64,000 nt of DNA. It comes from a virus. A program made the position numbers and the translations under genes. The notes below the pieces were generated by a model. The model searched no databases and was not told the DNA's origin. It saw only the letters and a list, made by a program, of their open reading frames with translations. Where the stretch lies: IMG/VR virus record IMGVR_UViG_3300013014_000020, positions 51,295 through 115,294 of that record. One strand, 5' to 3'. Below, piece after piece: positions 41,748-50,539 of this stretch. Each line of letters begins with the position of its first letter. Within the stretch, counting starts at the first letter, position 1.

Positions 41748-43484
41748 TTATTCACATAACCATATATCTACCTCAGCATTTGTTGAGACATATGTTCTAT
41801 ATACTGAATAAATAGTTAAATATCCAAAATTGTCAATTAAAGAAACGTCTGGTTTAGAAATAATTGGAATAACAAATCCGTTACATCCTGAATTACTATT
41901 TCTAAATATTGATGGTTGTGGCATTGATTTAGGTATTAATATATAGATATAACCAATTCCATTTGAAACTGTTAAATTAAGATCTATTGATGTTGTTATA
42001 TCTAATTTTATTAATGTTGATACGTCATTAGTTGTTAAATTTGAGTTTTGTATTTTTCCATAATAAATCACAGGAGCTGGAGGAGGACTTGATGTTGGTG
42101 TTGGTGTGTTTGTTGGTGTAGGAGTATTTGTTGGTGTATTTGTTGGTGTATTTGTTGGTGTATTTGTTGGTGTTGTCGTAGGAGTTGGGGTATTAGTTGG
42201 GGTTGTCGTAGGAGTTGTTGTTGGAGTATTTGTTGGTGTATTTGTTGGTGTTGTCGTAGGAGTTGGGGTATTAGTTGGGGTTGTCGTAGGAGTTGTCGTA
42301 GGAGTTGTTGTTGGAGTAGGTGTATTTGTAGATGTTATTGTAGGTGTTGGAGTATTAGTTGTTGTTGGAGTTGGGGTATTAGTTGGGGTTGTTGTTGGAG
42401 TAGGTGTATTTGTAGATGTTATCGTAGGCGTTATTGTAGGCGTTATTGTAGGTGTTGGAGTATTAGTTGGGGTTGTTGTTGGTGTGTTTGTCGGAGTAGG
42501 GGTATTAGTTGTTGTAGGTGTAGGCGTAGAAGTATTTGTTGGAGTAGGTGTAGGGGTATCTGTAGAAGTTACCGTTGGTGTGCCTGTAGGCGTAGGAGTA
42601 TTTGTAGGAGTAGGTGTAGGCGGGATATTTGAAATTATATTAACTGCATACTCAACATCCAAATCCACATTTAACACGCGAGTATTTTCTAAACAATTTT
42701 GGTCTGATAACATATTAAAGTCATAATCTAAAATGACTTCTGTAAATCCACTTACCGATCCTAAAGGTATTGTAATTTGCTTGGTAACAACCATTCTTTC
42801 ACCATCTAAAGAAACTAATACACAATCATACTCAACAGTACTATCCACATCAAGAGGTATATTATATCTAACAAATGACTGTAATATAACCGAACCTGGA
42901 ACAATATATTGATCAATTAAAACTTGTAAAACTGTTGGGGATGGTGATGCAGTCGGCGTTTGTGTTGGGTTACATTCCGGAGTCTTTGTAGGTGTAGGAG
43001 TATTGGTTGGTGTTTGTGTCGGTGTCGGAGTCTGGGTAGGAGTATTAGACGGTGTAAAGTTTGGAGGCAAAGGCGTTACACACAAATTCCAAGTAGGAGT
43101 TGGTGTTGGCGTAGGTGTCGCTGTTGTTGTTGCTGTCGGAGTGTTTGTTGGTGTAGGAGTCTGTGTAGGTGTTGGCGTATTAGTAGGAGTCTGTGTTGGA
43201 GTTCTTGTAGGTGTTGGAGTTGGTGTTCTTGTAGGTGTATTTGTCGGTGTTGGTGTAGGAGTTGGTCTTGGTACGTTTAAAAAGTTTGTACAACTACCAC
43301 CATCTGTTGATATTGTGTATGTTCCGTAAATTTCTTGTTGTGGTGTTAATAAATCTGGCTGGAAAGTATATGGAAGTATAACAAAACCAATATTTATAGT
43401 GATATTACTATTATCTGGTTTGAATAGTATTTGGGCGCTTTCACCGCTAAAATTAACACTTTGTATTGTAATTATCTGACTCAT
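41748..43484 (-). CDS. Thr/Pro-repeat extracellular-type fibre protein
   Basis: 578 residues. Residues 1-70 form a small beta domain ([19 protein letters not shown]), similar at its start to the LCIB-fused protein. Two long low-complexity blocks (residues ~73-180 and ~287-465) consist of TPTPTNTPT-type repeats, mucin-like and rich in Thr/Pro. Between them (~190-285) is a beta-sandwich-like domain ([33 protein letters not shown]) that resembles the inserted domain of the tail sheath. A C-terminal beta domain of ~100 residues closes it ([19 protein letters not shown]). Thr/Pro repeats are classic targets of O-glycosylation and prolyl hydroxylation, and such enzymes are encoded nearby. A TATTTAT motif (43496-43502) lies 11 bases upstream. 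Confidence 0.75.
   Translation of the reverse strand: MSQIITIQSVNFSGESAQILFKPDNSNITINIGFVILPYTFQPDLLTPQQEIYGTYTISTDGGSCTNFLNVPRPTPTPTPTNTPTRTPTPTPTRTPTQTPTNTPTPTQTPTPTNTPTATTTATPTPTPTPTWNLCVTPLPPNFTPSNTPTQTPTPTQTPTNTPTPTKTPECNPTQTPTASPSPTVLQVLIDQYIVPGSVILQSFVRYNIPLDVDSTVEYDCVLVSLDGERMVVTKQITIPLGSVSGFTEVILDYDFNMLSDQNCLENTRVLNVDLDVEYAVNIISNIPPTPTPTNTPTPTGTPTVTSTDTPTPTPTNTSTPTPTTTNTPTPTNTPTTTPTNTPTPTITPTITPTITSTNTPTPTTTPTNTPTPTTTNTPTPTITSTNTPTPTTTPTTTPTTTPTNTPTPTTTPTNTPTNTPTTTPTTTPTNTPTPTTTPTNTPTNTPTNTPTNTPTPTNTPTPTSSPPPAPVIYYGKIQNSNLTTNDVSTLIKLDITTSIDLNLTVSNGIGYIYILIPKSMPQPSIFRNSNSGCNGFVIPIISKPDVSLIDNFGYLTIYSVYRTYVSTNAEVDIWLCE
42090..42630 (-). repeat. Thr/Pro low-complexity repeat block (major)
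   Basis: Near-continuous 6-base-like units encoding Thr-Pro, with variants GTTGGTGTATTTGTTGGTGT on the plus strand. It forms the second mucin-like stretch of the protein at 41748-43484. Long antisense frames here (VGVGV-rich) are shadows. Confidence 0.85.
42930..43270 (-). repeat. Thr/Pro low-complexity repeat block (N-terminal)
   Basis: First Thr/Pro stretch of the same protein, [15 protein letters not shown]-type, separated from the main block by a folded domain. Confidence 0.8.
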
Positions 43485-43495
43485 TGTATATTTTT

Positions 43496-43502
43496 ATAAA
43501 TA
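43496..43502 (-). promoter_or_regulatory. TATTTAT before Thr/Pro-repeat gene
   Basis: Minus-strand GTATTTATAAAAATA, 11 bases before the ATG at 43484. Confidence 0.55.
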
Positions 43503-43515
43503 CAATCAAACAGAC

Positions 43516-43719
43516 TTATTTTTTAATTTTAATCATTTTATACCAAGCTCTTTCGTGTATAAAATAAATAAAAGGTTTAATTAATAGTTCACCCAAACCA
43601 ATTAAAGATGAAACCTCTATTGATGCACCAAGTAATAACGCGGTTCCAATTGTTGTTAATGTTGCAAAAAATCTATAAGTCAAAGTTTTTAATATGTGTC
43701 TTTTTAAATCAACCTGCAT
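43516..43719 (-). CDS. DUF2061-like small membrane protein
   Basis: 67 residues. The pattern RHILKTLTYRFFATLTTIGT, ALLLGASIEVSSLIGLGELL and then FIYFIHERAWYKMIK fits the DUF2061 family of two-helix membrane proteins (Lys/Arg-x-x-Thr-Tyr/Trp-Arg start, and the HERxW motif at the end). Members are sometimes fused to or found beside sulfate-assimilation (CysC-like) and glycosyltransferase genes. Here it follows the sulfotransferase gene by only 11 bases and is in its operon. Its role is unknown; a membrane link to sulfate metabolism is a speculative possibility. Confidence 0.72.
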   Translation of the reverse strand: MQVDLKRHILKTLTYRFFATLTTIGTALLLGASIEVSSLIGLGELLIKPFIYFIHERAWYKMIKIKK

Positions 43720-43730
43720 ATTATATTAAA

Positions 43731-44549
43731 TCAAAAATAACCCAATTGATCATAGAACCATTGATGTTTTTGTTTTATCCAGTTACATGCTGGCACCCCA
43801 AGGACTTCTTTGTAATCTAATTTTAATGGTTCTATTTTTGATTTAATTGTGTGATCACCATAAATTCCATATACAGAATCATCTTCTTGTGTTATCTGTT
43901 CTACATTATTAAAATCGTGTTCGTAGTATGGTAGTTCTAAATAATTGTAGATTCTTTCCATTTCCTTTTTTGGGTTTGATGTAAAATCCTCAAACTTAAC
44001 AAACAAAACTTTTGTGTTAATACCTTCTTTAAACATTTGGTACAACCTCTCAATAGCAAGACCAACTGGTTGTGATTGAGCCCAAACATCAATTCTTTTT
44101 TCTGTTGTTGTTCCTTGCATTTGCGCGTGGTTTACAACACCAGAATCCATATGTTGACTTTTTCTAAAATTCTTTTCCATTGATGCAAAAATTCCACGTA
44201 AATCCCTTACCATACAAATAATTTTTGGTTCTGGATAAAAAGAATTTAAAAATCCGTAATGAATACCCCAACCTCTACTTTTATCTAAAACGTATGGTTT
44301 GTCTGTTACACCATTAAAAAAACCGGTAACACCTTGATTACAAAAGTTTAAAAACCCTTGTTTCATCAATTCCGAATCTTGTGCTTTAAATTCTGGTGAT
44401 GTAGTGTAATTTGCTCTTGCGGCATATACTAATTCTAAAACACCAGATGTTGGTGTTACATAAAAATCTGGATTTTGACCCATTACATTTTGAAGCAATG
44501 TTGACCCTGCTCTTGGTAATGAGCTTTGAAAAAATATTTTTTGTACCAT
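43731..44549 (-). CDS. PAPS-dependent sulfotransferase
   Basis: 272 residues. The 5'-phosphosulfate-binding loop is SSLPRAGSTLLQNVMGQNPD (residues 9-28) and the 3'-phosphate-binding segment is IICMVRDLRGIFASM (around residue 110). KVLFVKFEDFTSNPKKEMER and the following YNYLELPYYEHDF give the usual end of the fold. It transfers sulfate from PAPS to hydroxyl groups of sugars, tyrosines or small molecules. It is the third gene after GT8, TibC-like and GT9 enzymes in one operon and precedes DUF2061, so the likely acceptor is a glycan made by these enzymes, possibly on the fibres. PAPS would come from the host. Family assignment is firm; the acceptor is inferred. Confidence 0.85.
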   Translation of the reverse strand: MVQKIFFQSSLPRAGSTLLQNVMGQNPDFYVTPTSGVLELVYAARANYTTSPEFKAQDSELMKQGFLNFCNQGVTGFFNGVTDKPYVLDKSRGWGIHYGFLNSFYPEPKIICMVRDLRGIFASMEKNFRKSQHMDSGVVNHAQMQGTTTEKRIDVWAQSQPVGLAIERLYQMFKEGINTKVLFVKFEDFTSNPKKEMERIYNYLELPYYEHDFNNVEQITQEDDSVYGIYGDHTIKSKIEPLKLDYKEVLGVPACNWIKQKHQWFYDQLGYF

Positions 44550-44552
44550 AAA

Positions 44553-45437
44553 TTAATTTTTTAGTGATTCGATTATTTCGTTTACATTAAAGATGTTTGT
44601 ATCAAATAAAGGACATTCGTGTATTGTACCATTAAAGCTGTAATCAAATAAATAGCTATCTGGTAACTTAACGGTTGTTGGTAATTCAGCGATAATGTTT
44701 GTGTGTAATGGATAACCAAATACTTTTGGTGATGTTCCAATCCACAATATTGTTGACGGCAGACCCATAGCGGCGGCTGCATGTTGTAAACAAGAATCAA
44801 TTAATAATCTTTTTTGAGCATAAGCTAATAGTGAAAATAATTCCATATTAGACATTGATTCCGTATGAGCTTCTACGTTTTGTAAAATATTAGTTTGATC
44901 CCTACATATTTGGATTATGTGATAATATTGTGAAAAGTGATCAACAATTTTTTGTGCAACATCAAAAGGAATATCTCTTGTCCAAGAATATGGATAAGGT
45001 TGTTCTTGTAATGGACCACCGTTTGTTTGAATAACCATTACAGGTTTATCACGTTTCCATTTATTAAATGCAACTTGTTGTTGTCTTAAATTAAATGAAA
45101 GTGCTGGCATTTCACCATTATATTCTAAACCAAAAAGTTTACACCAATTCATAATTAACGGTAACTTTTTTTGAATGTGGTCTGTTGTAAAATAAGGTTC
45201 GTGTTTAAAAATTAAACTATCTTTATCTTTAATGTAATCATCATAGAAATATGGTGTCATACCAATTCTATATACTCTATCAACAAAATCTAAATTTAAA
45301 AATATTTCTGGATACGCACAAACAATAATTAATTCTCTATCTGGATGATTATTTTTTATACATTTTGCAACAGCAGTTGATAAAACGTGTTTTCCTAAAC
45401 CACCCTCAAGGTGAAAAATACTATATTTTTTTTCCAT
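44553..45437 (-). CDS. GT9-like (heptosyltransferase-type) glycosyltransferase
   Basis: 294 residues, GT-B fold. The N-terminus IFHLEGGLGKHVLSTAVAKC matches the donor-cleft glycine-rich start of heptosyltransferase-like (GT9) enzymes. The C-terminal half has MELFSLLAYAQKRLLIDSCL, QHAAAAMGLPSTILWIGTSP and KVFGYPLHTNII, the standard GT9 nucleotide-sugar end (Asp-Ser, then His-Ala-Ala-Ala-Ala). GT9 enzymes usually transfer ADP-heptose. It lies between the TibC-like gene and the sulfotransferase, with spacers of 19 and 3 bases, in one operon. The donor and acceptor cannot be read from the sequence. Confidence 0.75.
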   Translation of the reverse strand: MEKKYSIFHLEGGLGKHVLSTAVAKCIKNNHPDRELIIVCAYPEIFLNLDFVDRVYRIGMTPYFYDDYIKDKDSLIFKHEPYFTTDHIQKKLPLIMNWCKLFGLEYNGEMPALSFNLRQQQVAFNKWKRDKPVMVIQTNGGPLQEQPYPYSWTRDIPFDVAQKIVDHFSQYYHIIQICRDQTNILQNVEAHTESMSNMELFSLLAYAQKRLLIDSCLQHAAAAMGLPSTILWIGTSPKVFGYPLHTNIIAELPTTVKLPDSYLFDYSFNGTIHECPLFDTNIFNVNEIIESLKN

Positions 45438-45456
45438 ACTTTTATTATATAAATTT

Positions 45457-46371
45457 TTAATTATTTGTAAATGCGATTGTTTTATTTATTTCATCTATTA
45501 CCATATCCGGTGTTATTGATAAATGACATTCGTTTTCTCTATCTGTTCCCAAAAATATTGGGCATTTAGTTTTTATGTTTGGGAACATATTAAAACATCC
45601 ATTACAAACATATGGGTTTGTGACTCTAAAACAATCAAATTCATTTTGTCTTTTTGTGAAATTTGAAATCATAACCACCGGAACATCATAAGCCCAGGCA
45701 AGCCAAGAAAGTCCAGACGATAACCCAACAAAAAATCTTGAACTAACAATATGATTAATTGCAACATTTATATCATCGTGTCCGTGAAAATCTTTTACAT
45801 TTTGTAAATTCATTGTGTTTTCATAAGAAACATTATAAACATTATAACCACCATTATGTAATGAATTAACAACTTCTTGCCAACCACTGGTTCCACCATA
45901 ATTCCATTGTGAAATTTCCTTAATCGTTTCTGGACCGATTGTAACTTTATTTGGGTCTACTGTTCTTAATTTTGGAATTACCGGACACTTACCTGGTTTT
46001 GTGTCTTGTGGAAGTCTCATTGTATCTTTAGCAGCATAAAACATCCCGCCTAAAGTGTGTGCCATATTATTTTTATCATACCCAACATCAACTAGTTTAT
46101 CTATTTCTAAAAAACCACTTTCATTTGCATTTATAAATTCATAATCCGGTCTTTTTGATTTTAAAAGATGTGGAAAAAATGTGGTTATCCAAACGTATTT
46201 TGGTTTATGATAATCCATAAATGCATCGATTAATGATGAAAAACAAATTGTATCACCCAAACAGAATGAGTCAAAATGTAATAATAATTCTTTTCCTTCA
46301 AAGTTTTCTAAGTTAGGGTCTCTTTCTTTATAGTTCATCAACTCAGAATTGTCGTAATGTCTTTTAACCAT
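45457..46371 (-). CDS. TibC-like (autotransporter heptosyltransferase-type) glycosyltransferase
   Basis: 304 residues. The C-terminal region has the bacterial autotransporter heptosyltransferase signature: FFVGLSSGLSWLAWAYDVPV, VMISNFTKRQNEFDCFRVTN, and four cysteines C256, C259, C270 and C282 (YVCNGCFN, KTKCPIFLGTDRENECHL) as in the metal-binding motif of TibC. The N-terminus (LLLHFDSFCLGDTICFSSLI) is the GT9-type donor loop. TibC and Aah glycosylate Ser residues in the beta-roll-like repeats of TibA/AIDA-I adhesins with ADP-heptose. The genes just upstream encode Ser/Thr-rich beta-roll fibres, so they are natural candidate acceptors. It overlaps the GT8 gene by 8 bases. Family assignment is strong; the donor sugar and acceptor are inferred. 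Confidence 0.82.
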   Translation of the reverse strand: MVKRHYDNSELMNYKERDPNLENFEGKELLLHFDSFCLGDTICFSSLIDAFMDYHKPKYVWITTFFPHLLKSKRPDYEFINANESGFLEIDKLVDVGYDKNNMAHTLGGMFYAAKDTMRLPQDTKPGKCPVIPKLRTVDPNKVTIGPETIKEISQWNYGGTSGWQEVVNSLHNGGYNVYNVSYENTMNLQNVKDFHGHDDINVAINHIVSSRFFVGLSSGLSWLAWAYDVPVVMISNFTKRQNEFDCFRVTNPYVCNGCFNMFPNIKTKCPIFLGTDRENECHLSITPDMVIDEINKTIAFTNN

Positions 46372-47107
46372 TTTTATATTTTAAAAGTTTAGAGTAATAT
46401 TCAAACCAATATCTTTCTTGCCAAATTGTTCCTTCTTCCAAATAAACTAATGGTTTTTTTTGCCAAGGTTTTTTTACAATGTAGTGTAAAATCTTAATAT
46501 GTTTTGGGAGTCCTGTGTTTTGAAATATTTCTTTTGAATATGTTTTTAAATAATTGTACGATACTGGTATTTCAGTTATATCATCGTAAAAATAATTATT
46601 TATGATGTCCTGGTCAAGATGTTCTGTAATACCATAGATTGTTGTAAGATGTATTAAATCATTTGTAATTTTTTCTGATAAGTACTTTTTTGAGATTACT
46701 AATACACCAGTGTTATATTGATCAATGTATAAGTCTCTAACACCACCGATATCACCATCAAAGTCAATTAGATAATCAATGTTTCCTAAAATAACAACAT
46801 CGGAATCTAAAAATATAATTTTGTTAAATTCAATTAATGAAAAAATTTCGTATTTGGTGTAATCACCAAAAGACATTTGTTTTTCTTTTAGTTTTTCTAT
46901 TTCAGAATATTTTTCGGTGTCAAATCTTTTTATGTGTATATTGTTATAAATTTTTCTTGATGTGACTAAATCTTCTGGTGTTAAATCATTTGTTATGATT
47001 ACAAATGGTAAACTTTCACTAACAACTCTTGGGTTGTTATCAATTAACGATTTTAACATTACCTCAAATCCTATGAGATAATCTTTATTACATACTGTTA
47101 CAAACAT
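46364..47107 (-). CDS. GT8 glycosyltransferase (glycogenin/galactosyltransferase-like)
   Basis: 247 residues. Typical GT8 features: VCNKDYLIGFEVMLKSLIDN at the start, the metal-binding DSD (101-103) in IIFLDSDVVILGNID, YNTGVLVISKK, the HLDQDIINNYF acceptor motif (~163-172), and the C-terminal HYIVKKPWQKK (~208-218). GT8 enzymes are retaining transferases using UDP-sugars; members include glycogenin and, in some eukaryotes, the terminal enzyme of the Skp1 glycan (Gat1). It heads the GT8, TibC-like, GT9, sulfotransferase and DUF2061 operon, which starts after the terminator of the fibre above. An imperfect promoter (CATTTATATTT) lies just upstream. Confidence 0.85.
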   Translation of the reverse strand: MFVTVCNKDYLIGFEVMLKSLIDNNPRVVSESLPFVIITNDLTPEDLVTSRKIYNNIHIKRFDTEKYSEIEKLKEKQMSFGDYTKYEIFSLIEFNKIIFLDSDVVILGNIDYLIDFDGDIGGVRDLYIDQYNTGVLVISKKYLSEKITNDLIHLTTIYGITEHLDQDIINNYFYDDITEIPVSYNYLKTYSKEIFQNTGLPKHIKILHYIVKKPWQKKPLVYLEEGTIWQERYWFEYYSKLLKYKNG

Positions 47108-47134
47108 ACTGGAAATATAAATGAAACCTCATAA

Positions 47135-47180
47135 AAATAAAGAACCCCAACTGTTTTAAAATTGGGGTTATTAAAATTTT
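47135..47180 (-). terminator. Terminator between beta-roll fibre and GT8 operon
   Basis: The minus-strand stem AACCCCAA/TTGGGGTT with an 11-base loop is followed by CTTTATTTTTAT. It separates the giant fibre from the GT8-TibC operon, which therefore needs its own promoter or read-through. Confidence 0.72.
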
Positions 47181-47191
47181 ATAATTTGCTA

Positions 47192-50100
47192 TTATGGAAC
47201 ATATTTTATTCTACACGAATCGGCACCATCGTACCAAATAGATCCAGATGGTAATCCAAAAGAACCAGGAGGTAAATTTACAATACTTAAACAGTTAACA
47301 TATGTTGTGTTTGGACAAGATGTTACAATATTTTGACCAATAATAAATGAACAATCGTGTTGTACTGTATTTAATATACCACCTAATATACCACCGTATC
47401 TTGAGATTATTGCGTTACAAAAACCACCACCAATCACACCCCAACCTAAAGTTGATCCACTTATTGTGTTACATTCTCCCGCACCAATAAAACTATACGC
47501 CGAACTAAAAGTTGTGTTTTTAAAACCACCAACAATCGCACTTTGACAAGATAATGACGTGTTACAACTACCACCACCGATTATTGTATTTTCTTCAGAT
47601 GTAACATTGCACGCACCACCATTTATACTATTTCTATTTGATAATGTTGTATTGTTTCTACCGGCACCTATAAAGGAACTTGAGCCATTTGTGGTGTTAC
47701 ATCTACCGGCGCCAATAAATGAAATTGTGTCAACTGCGGTATTTTCACAGCCACCAACAATAGTTGATCCTGTTGTTACAGCAGTATTTAATAAGCCCCC
47801 ACCAATTGTTGAGTAAAGCCCACTTGAAGTGTTTTGACGGCCACCACCAATAGTTGAACCATAACAACTTGATGTGTTATTATAACCACCACCTACGGTT
47901 GAATAATTACCACTTGATGTATTACACGTACCTCCATTTACAATTGAATAATTACCACTTGATGTGTTTTTAAGCCCACCACTTACGATTGAATAACTTC
48001 CACACGATATGTTGAAATTTCCACCAGCAACAGTTGATACGGCACCACTTGATGTGTTACAATATCCACCACTTACGGTTGAATCATTACCACTTGATGT
48101 GTTACGATAACCACCACTTACGGTTGAATTATCTCCACTTGATGTGTTACATCGTCCACCACTTACGGTTGATTGATAACCACTTGTTGTGTTACAATAT
48201 CCACCACTTATTGTTGAAAAATCAGCACTTGATGTGTTACAATATCCACCACTTATTGTTGAGCAATTTGATTGTATCGTATTATAGTAACCACCACTTA
48301 CGGTTGAGTACTGACCAATAATTGTATTATTTTCACCACCACCGATTGTTGAATCTTGTCCATCAATTAAATGGTCTTCACCACCAGAAATTGTTGAGTA
48401 ATCTGAATTAGTAGTTATTGTACTATTTTCACCACCACCGATTGTTGAGTAACAAGCTGATGCTGTATTACTGTATCCACCACCGATTGTTGAGTAACAA
48501 GCTGACGCTGTATTACTTTCTCCACCACCGATTGTTGAGTAACAAGCTGACGCTAAGTTATCACGACCACCACTCACAGTTGAACATTCACCATAAGCTG
48601 TGTTATTACGACCACCACTAACAGTTGAGTAACGAACTGACGCTAAATTATTACGACCACCACTAACAGTTGAGTATTGTCCAAGTGAACTATTATTACA
48701 ACCCCCACCAACAAATGAATATGTTCCAGATGTTGTATTTATTTGCAATGTAACATCATCAGTAACTGATACACCACCAAAACTAGTCCCATCAAAAAAT
48801 AATGTATCACCATCTACATAATTAGTACCACCATATACAATATTAAGATATGAAAAAGAACCTGTATTAAATGTAAAGTCAAATATTGCACCCGTCCCAT
48901 ATCCAGAAACAGTTGATGTTGGTGCGATACCGTTGTAGGCACCATTAAAAGTTCCACCGGTATATACTGTATTGTAGTAATTACTAACAGTATTTTTTAT
49001 TCCTGATTTATTTCCATAACCACCACTTATTGTTGAAAAATTAGTGTATGATGTATTTTGAAAACCGCCACTAACAAGTGAACAACTACCAAGAGCGTCA
49101 TTTGATGTACCAATTCTTTGTGTTGAGTCTACACCAACACCAACTTCATAAAGTCCAACACCACCATTTATAACATTTCCATCAACATCAATACCTAAAG
49201 TATTTATTGATGTACCAGTTGTTACATTTTGAATATTTAAATAAGGAACATAAACAGTATCGTTTGTTGTTCCAGAAATATTTTGTCCTCCTAAAATAAC
49301 ACTTCTATCTGCGTTAATTGTTGAGTTATTTGAAAATACCATTGAGCAATCACCTAACACTAAGTTTTGATTACCACCAACAATTGCAGAACAATATCCA
49401 GATACGGTATTTCCATAACCACCAGAAATATTACTATTAAAACCAATTGCAGTATTAAACTGACCTCCAGCTATTACTGTACCGTCAGAATAAACTTCAT
49501 TAGATAATCCACCTAATATTGATGCGTATGTTCCGTAGTTTCTATTTTGTGAACCACCGGCTACAACAGAAATGTTTGATACCGTTGTGTTTTCACATCC
49601 ACCACCAACAAATGAACTAGACCCTAAGTTTACGTTCTTACATCCACCAACAACAATAGAAAAGTTTGCGTCTGATGTATTACAACACCCACCAAGAATT
49701 GCGCTACCACAAGAATCAACCGTATTGTATTCTCCACCACCAACAACAGTAAAATCACAATTTGCGATGTTTGAATTACCCCCACCAACAAAAGCTGTTG
49801 TGTCGGCTGCTGTGTTAAATCTACCTCCCGCAACAATTGCAAAATCTCCAGTAGCACTATTCTGTGCTCCGCCGCCAACGGTTGAGCAAGCGTTTATTGC
49901 GACATTTTCAAAACCACCACCGACAGTTGTGTTATAATCAGAAGCTGTGTTTGATTCACCACCACCAATTGCTGAATATTTTCCAGAAGAAGTATTGTTA
50001 CAACCAGCAGTAACAGAAGCATAATTTTGTGATGCAATATTTAAATAACCACCACCAACAAATGTACAACCATCTGAAGTTGTGTTCTTACAGCCCCCAG

Positions 50101-50473
50101 CAATTGTTGAAAGGTCACCATCTGTTGTGTTTAATTCTCCACCACCAATAAAAGATGATGACGCACCAGAAAATGTTACATTTTTATAACCACCAGTGAT
50201 TGAACCAAATGTTCCATTATCTGTATTACAATAACCACCACCGATAAAAGAATAATTCCCAGTTGACGTATTACATCTACCACCAGTAACTACACCCATA
50301 CAACCAGTTGTTGTATTAAAAAAACCACCAACTATTGTTCCGTAGTTTTTATCTGCTGTGTTTGAATACCCACCTAATACTGTTGAATAATTACATCTAG
50401 CTTCATTGTTATTATCACATCTAACTGTAGAGTTTATCCCACCTACCGGGTCATCAATTATAACGTAAGCCAT
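47192..50473 (-). CDS. Giant beta-roll fibre/adhesin
   Basis: 1093 residues. It starts MAYVIIDDPVGGINSTVR, a cap shared with the next fibre gene. Nearly the whole protein is 15-residue beta-roll repeats (STVSGGYxNTSSGxx, SFIGGGxxNTTxGxx), about 55-60 in two arrays. An internal junction at residues ~390-430 has NDTVYVPYLNIQNVTTG. A second cap-like piece (LYEVGVGVDSTQRIGTSNDA) and an insert at ~494-584 with GYGTGAIFDFTFNTGSFSY separate the arrays. The C-terminus (NLPPGSFGLPSGSIWYDGAD) resembles that of the fibre at 23902. It is likely a trimeric adhesin. Many exposed Ser/Thr residues make it a candidate acceptor for the TibC-like enzyme. A terminator lies after it (47135-47180). No promoter motif is visible upstream, so it may be read from the previous fibre. 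Confidence 0.8.
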   Translation of the reverse strand: MAYVIIDDPVGGINSTVRCDNNNEARCNYSTVLGGYSNTADKNYGTIVGGFFNTTTGCMGVVTGGRCNTSTGNYSFIGGGYCNTDNGTFGSITGGYKNVTFSGASSSFIGGGELNTTDGDLSTIAGGCKNTTSDGCTFVGGGYLNIASQNYASVTAGCNNTSSGKYSAIGGGESNTASDYNTTVGGGFENVAINACSTVGGGAQNSATGDFAIVAGGRFNTAADTTAFVGGGNSNIANCDFTVVGGGEYNTVDSCGSAILGGCCNTSDANFSIVVGGCKNVNLGSSSFVGGGCENTTVSNISVVAGGSQNRNYGTYASILGGLSNEVYSDGTVIAGGQFNTAIGFNSNISGGYGNTVSGYCSAIVGGNQNLVLGDCSMVFSNNSTINADRSVILGGQNISGTTNDTVYVPYLNIQNVTTGTSINTLGIDVDGNVINGGVGLYEVGVGVDSTQRIGTSNDALGSCSLVSGGFQNTSYTNFSTISGGYGNKSGIKNTVSNYYNTVYTGGTFNGAYNGIAPTSTVSGYGTGAIFDFTFNTGSFSYLNIVYGGTNYVDGDTLFFDGTSFGGVSVTDDVTLQINTTSGTYSFVGGGCNNSSLGQYSTVSGGRNNLASVRYSTVSGGRNNTAYGECSTVSGGRDNLASACYSTIGGGESNTASACYSTIGGGYSNTASACYSTIGGGENSTITTNSDYSTISGGEDHLIDGQDSTIGGGENNTIIGQYSTVSGGYYNTIQSNCSTISGGYCNTSSADFSTISGGYCNTTSGYQSTVSGGRCNTSSGDNSTVSGGYRNTSSGNDSTVSGGYCNTSSGAVSTVAGGNFNISCGSYSIVSGGLKNTSSGNYSIVNGGTCNTSSGNYSTVGGGYNNTSSCYGSTIGGGRQNTSSGLYSTIGGGLLNTAVTTGSTIVGGCENTAVDTISFIGAGRCNTTNGSSSFIGAGRNNTTLSNRNSINGGACNVTSEENTIIGGGSCNTSLSCQSAIVGGFKNTTFSSAYSFIGAGECNTISGSTLGWGVIGGGFCNAIISRYGGILGGILNTVQHDCSFIIGQNIVTSCPNTTYVNCLSIVNLPPGSFGLPSGSIWYDGADSCRIKYVP
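47780..48700 (-). repeat. Beta-roll repeat array (giant fibre)
   Basis: About 20 consecutive 45-base units, many with the same core (CACTTACGGTTGA on the plus strand and ACTTGATGTGTTA). Neighbouring units are very alike, suggesting unequal exchange. Confidence 0.75.
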
Positions 50474-50502
50474 ATTTGTTTTTTTTATTTTTAATTTATG
50501 TT

Positions 50503-50530
50503 TAAACCCCCACTATTAAATGGGGGTTTT
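50503..50530 (-). terminator. Hairpin between two beta-roll fibres
   Basis: Stem AACCCCCA/TGGGGGTT with loop TTTAATAG (read on the minus strand CCCCCATTTAATAGTGGGGG). The T-run after it is short (GGGGGTTTAAAC), so termination in the minus direction may be partial, allowing read-through into the next fibre, which has no visible promoter. Confidence 0.55.
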
Positions 50531-50539
50531 TGTTTTTTA

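Noticed and set aside
42106-43329. Plus-strand open frames rich in Val-Gly (VGVGVFVGV) and in Cys-Arg-Ser
   Set aside because: They are the antisense reading of the Thr/Pro repeats of the minus-strand gene 41748-43484; no start context, no plausible fold.
48034-48621. Plus-strand frames with HHLRLNHYHLMC-type repeats
   Set aside because: Antisense of the 45-base beta-roll repeats; composition implausible for a protein.
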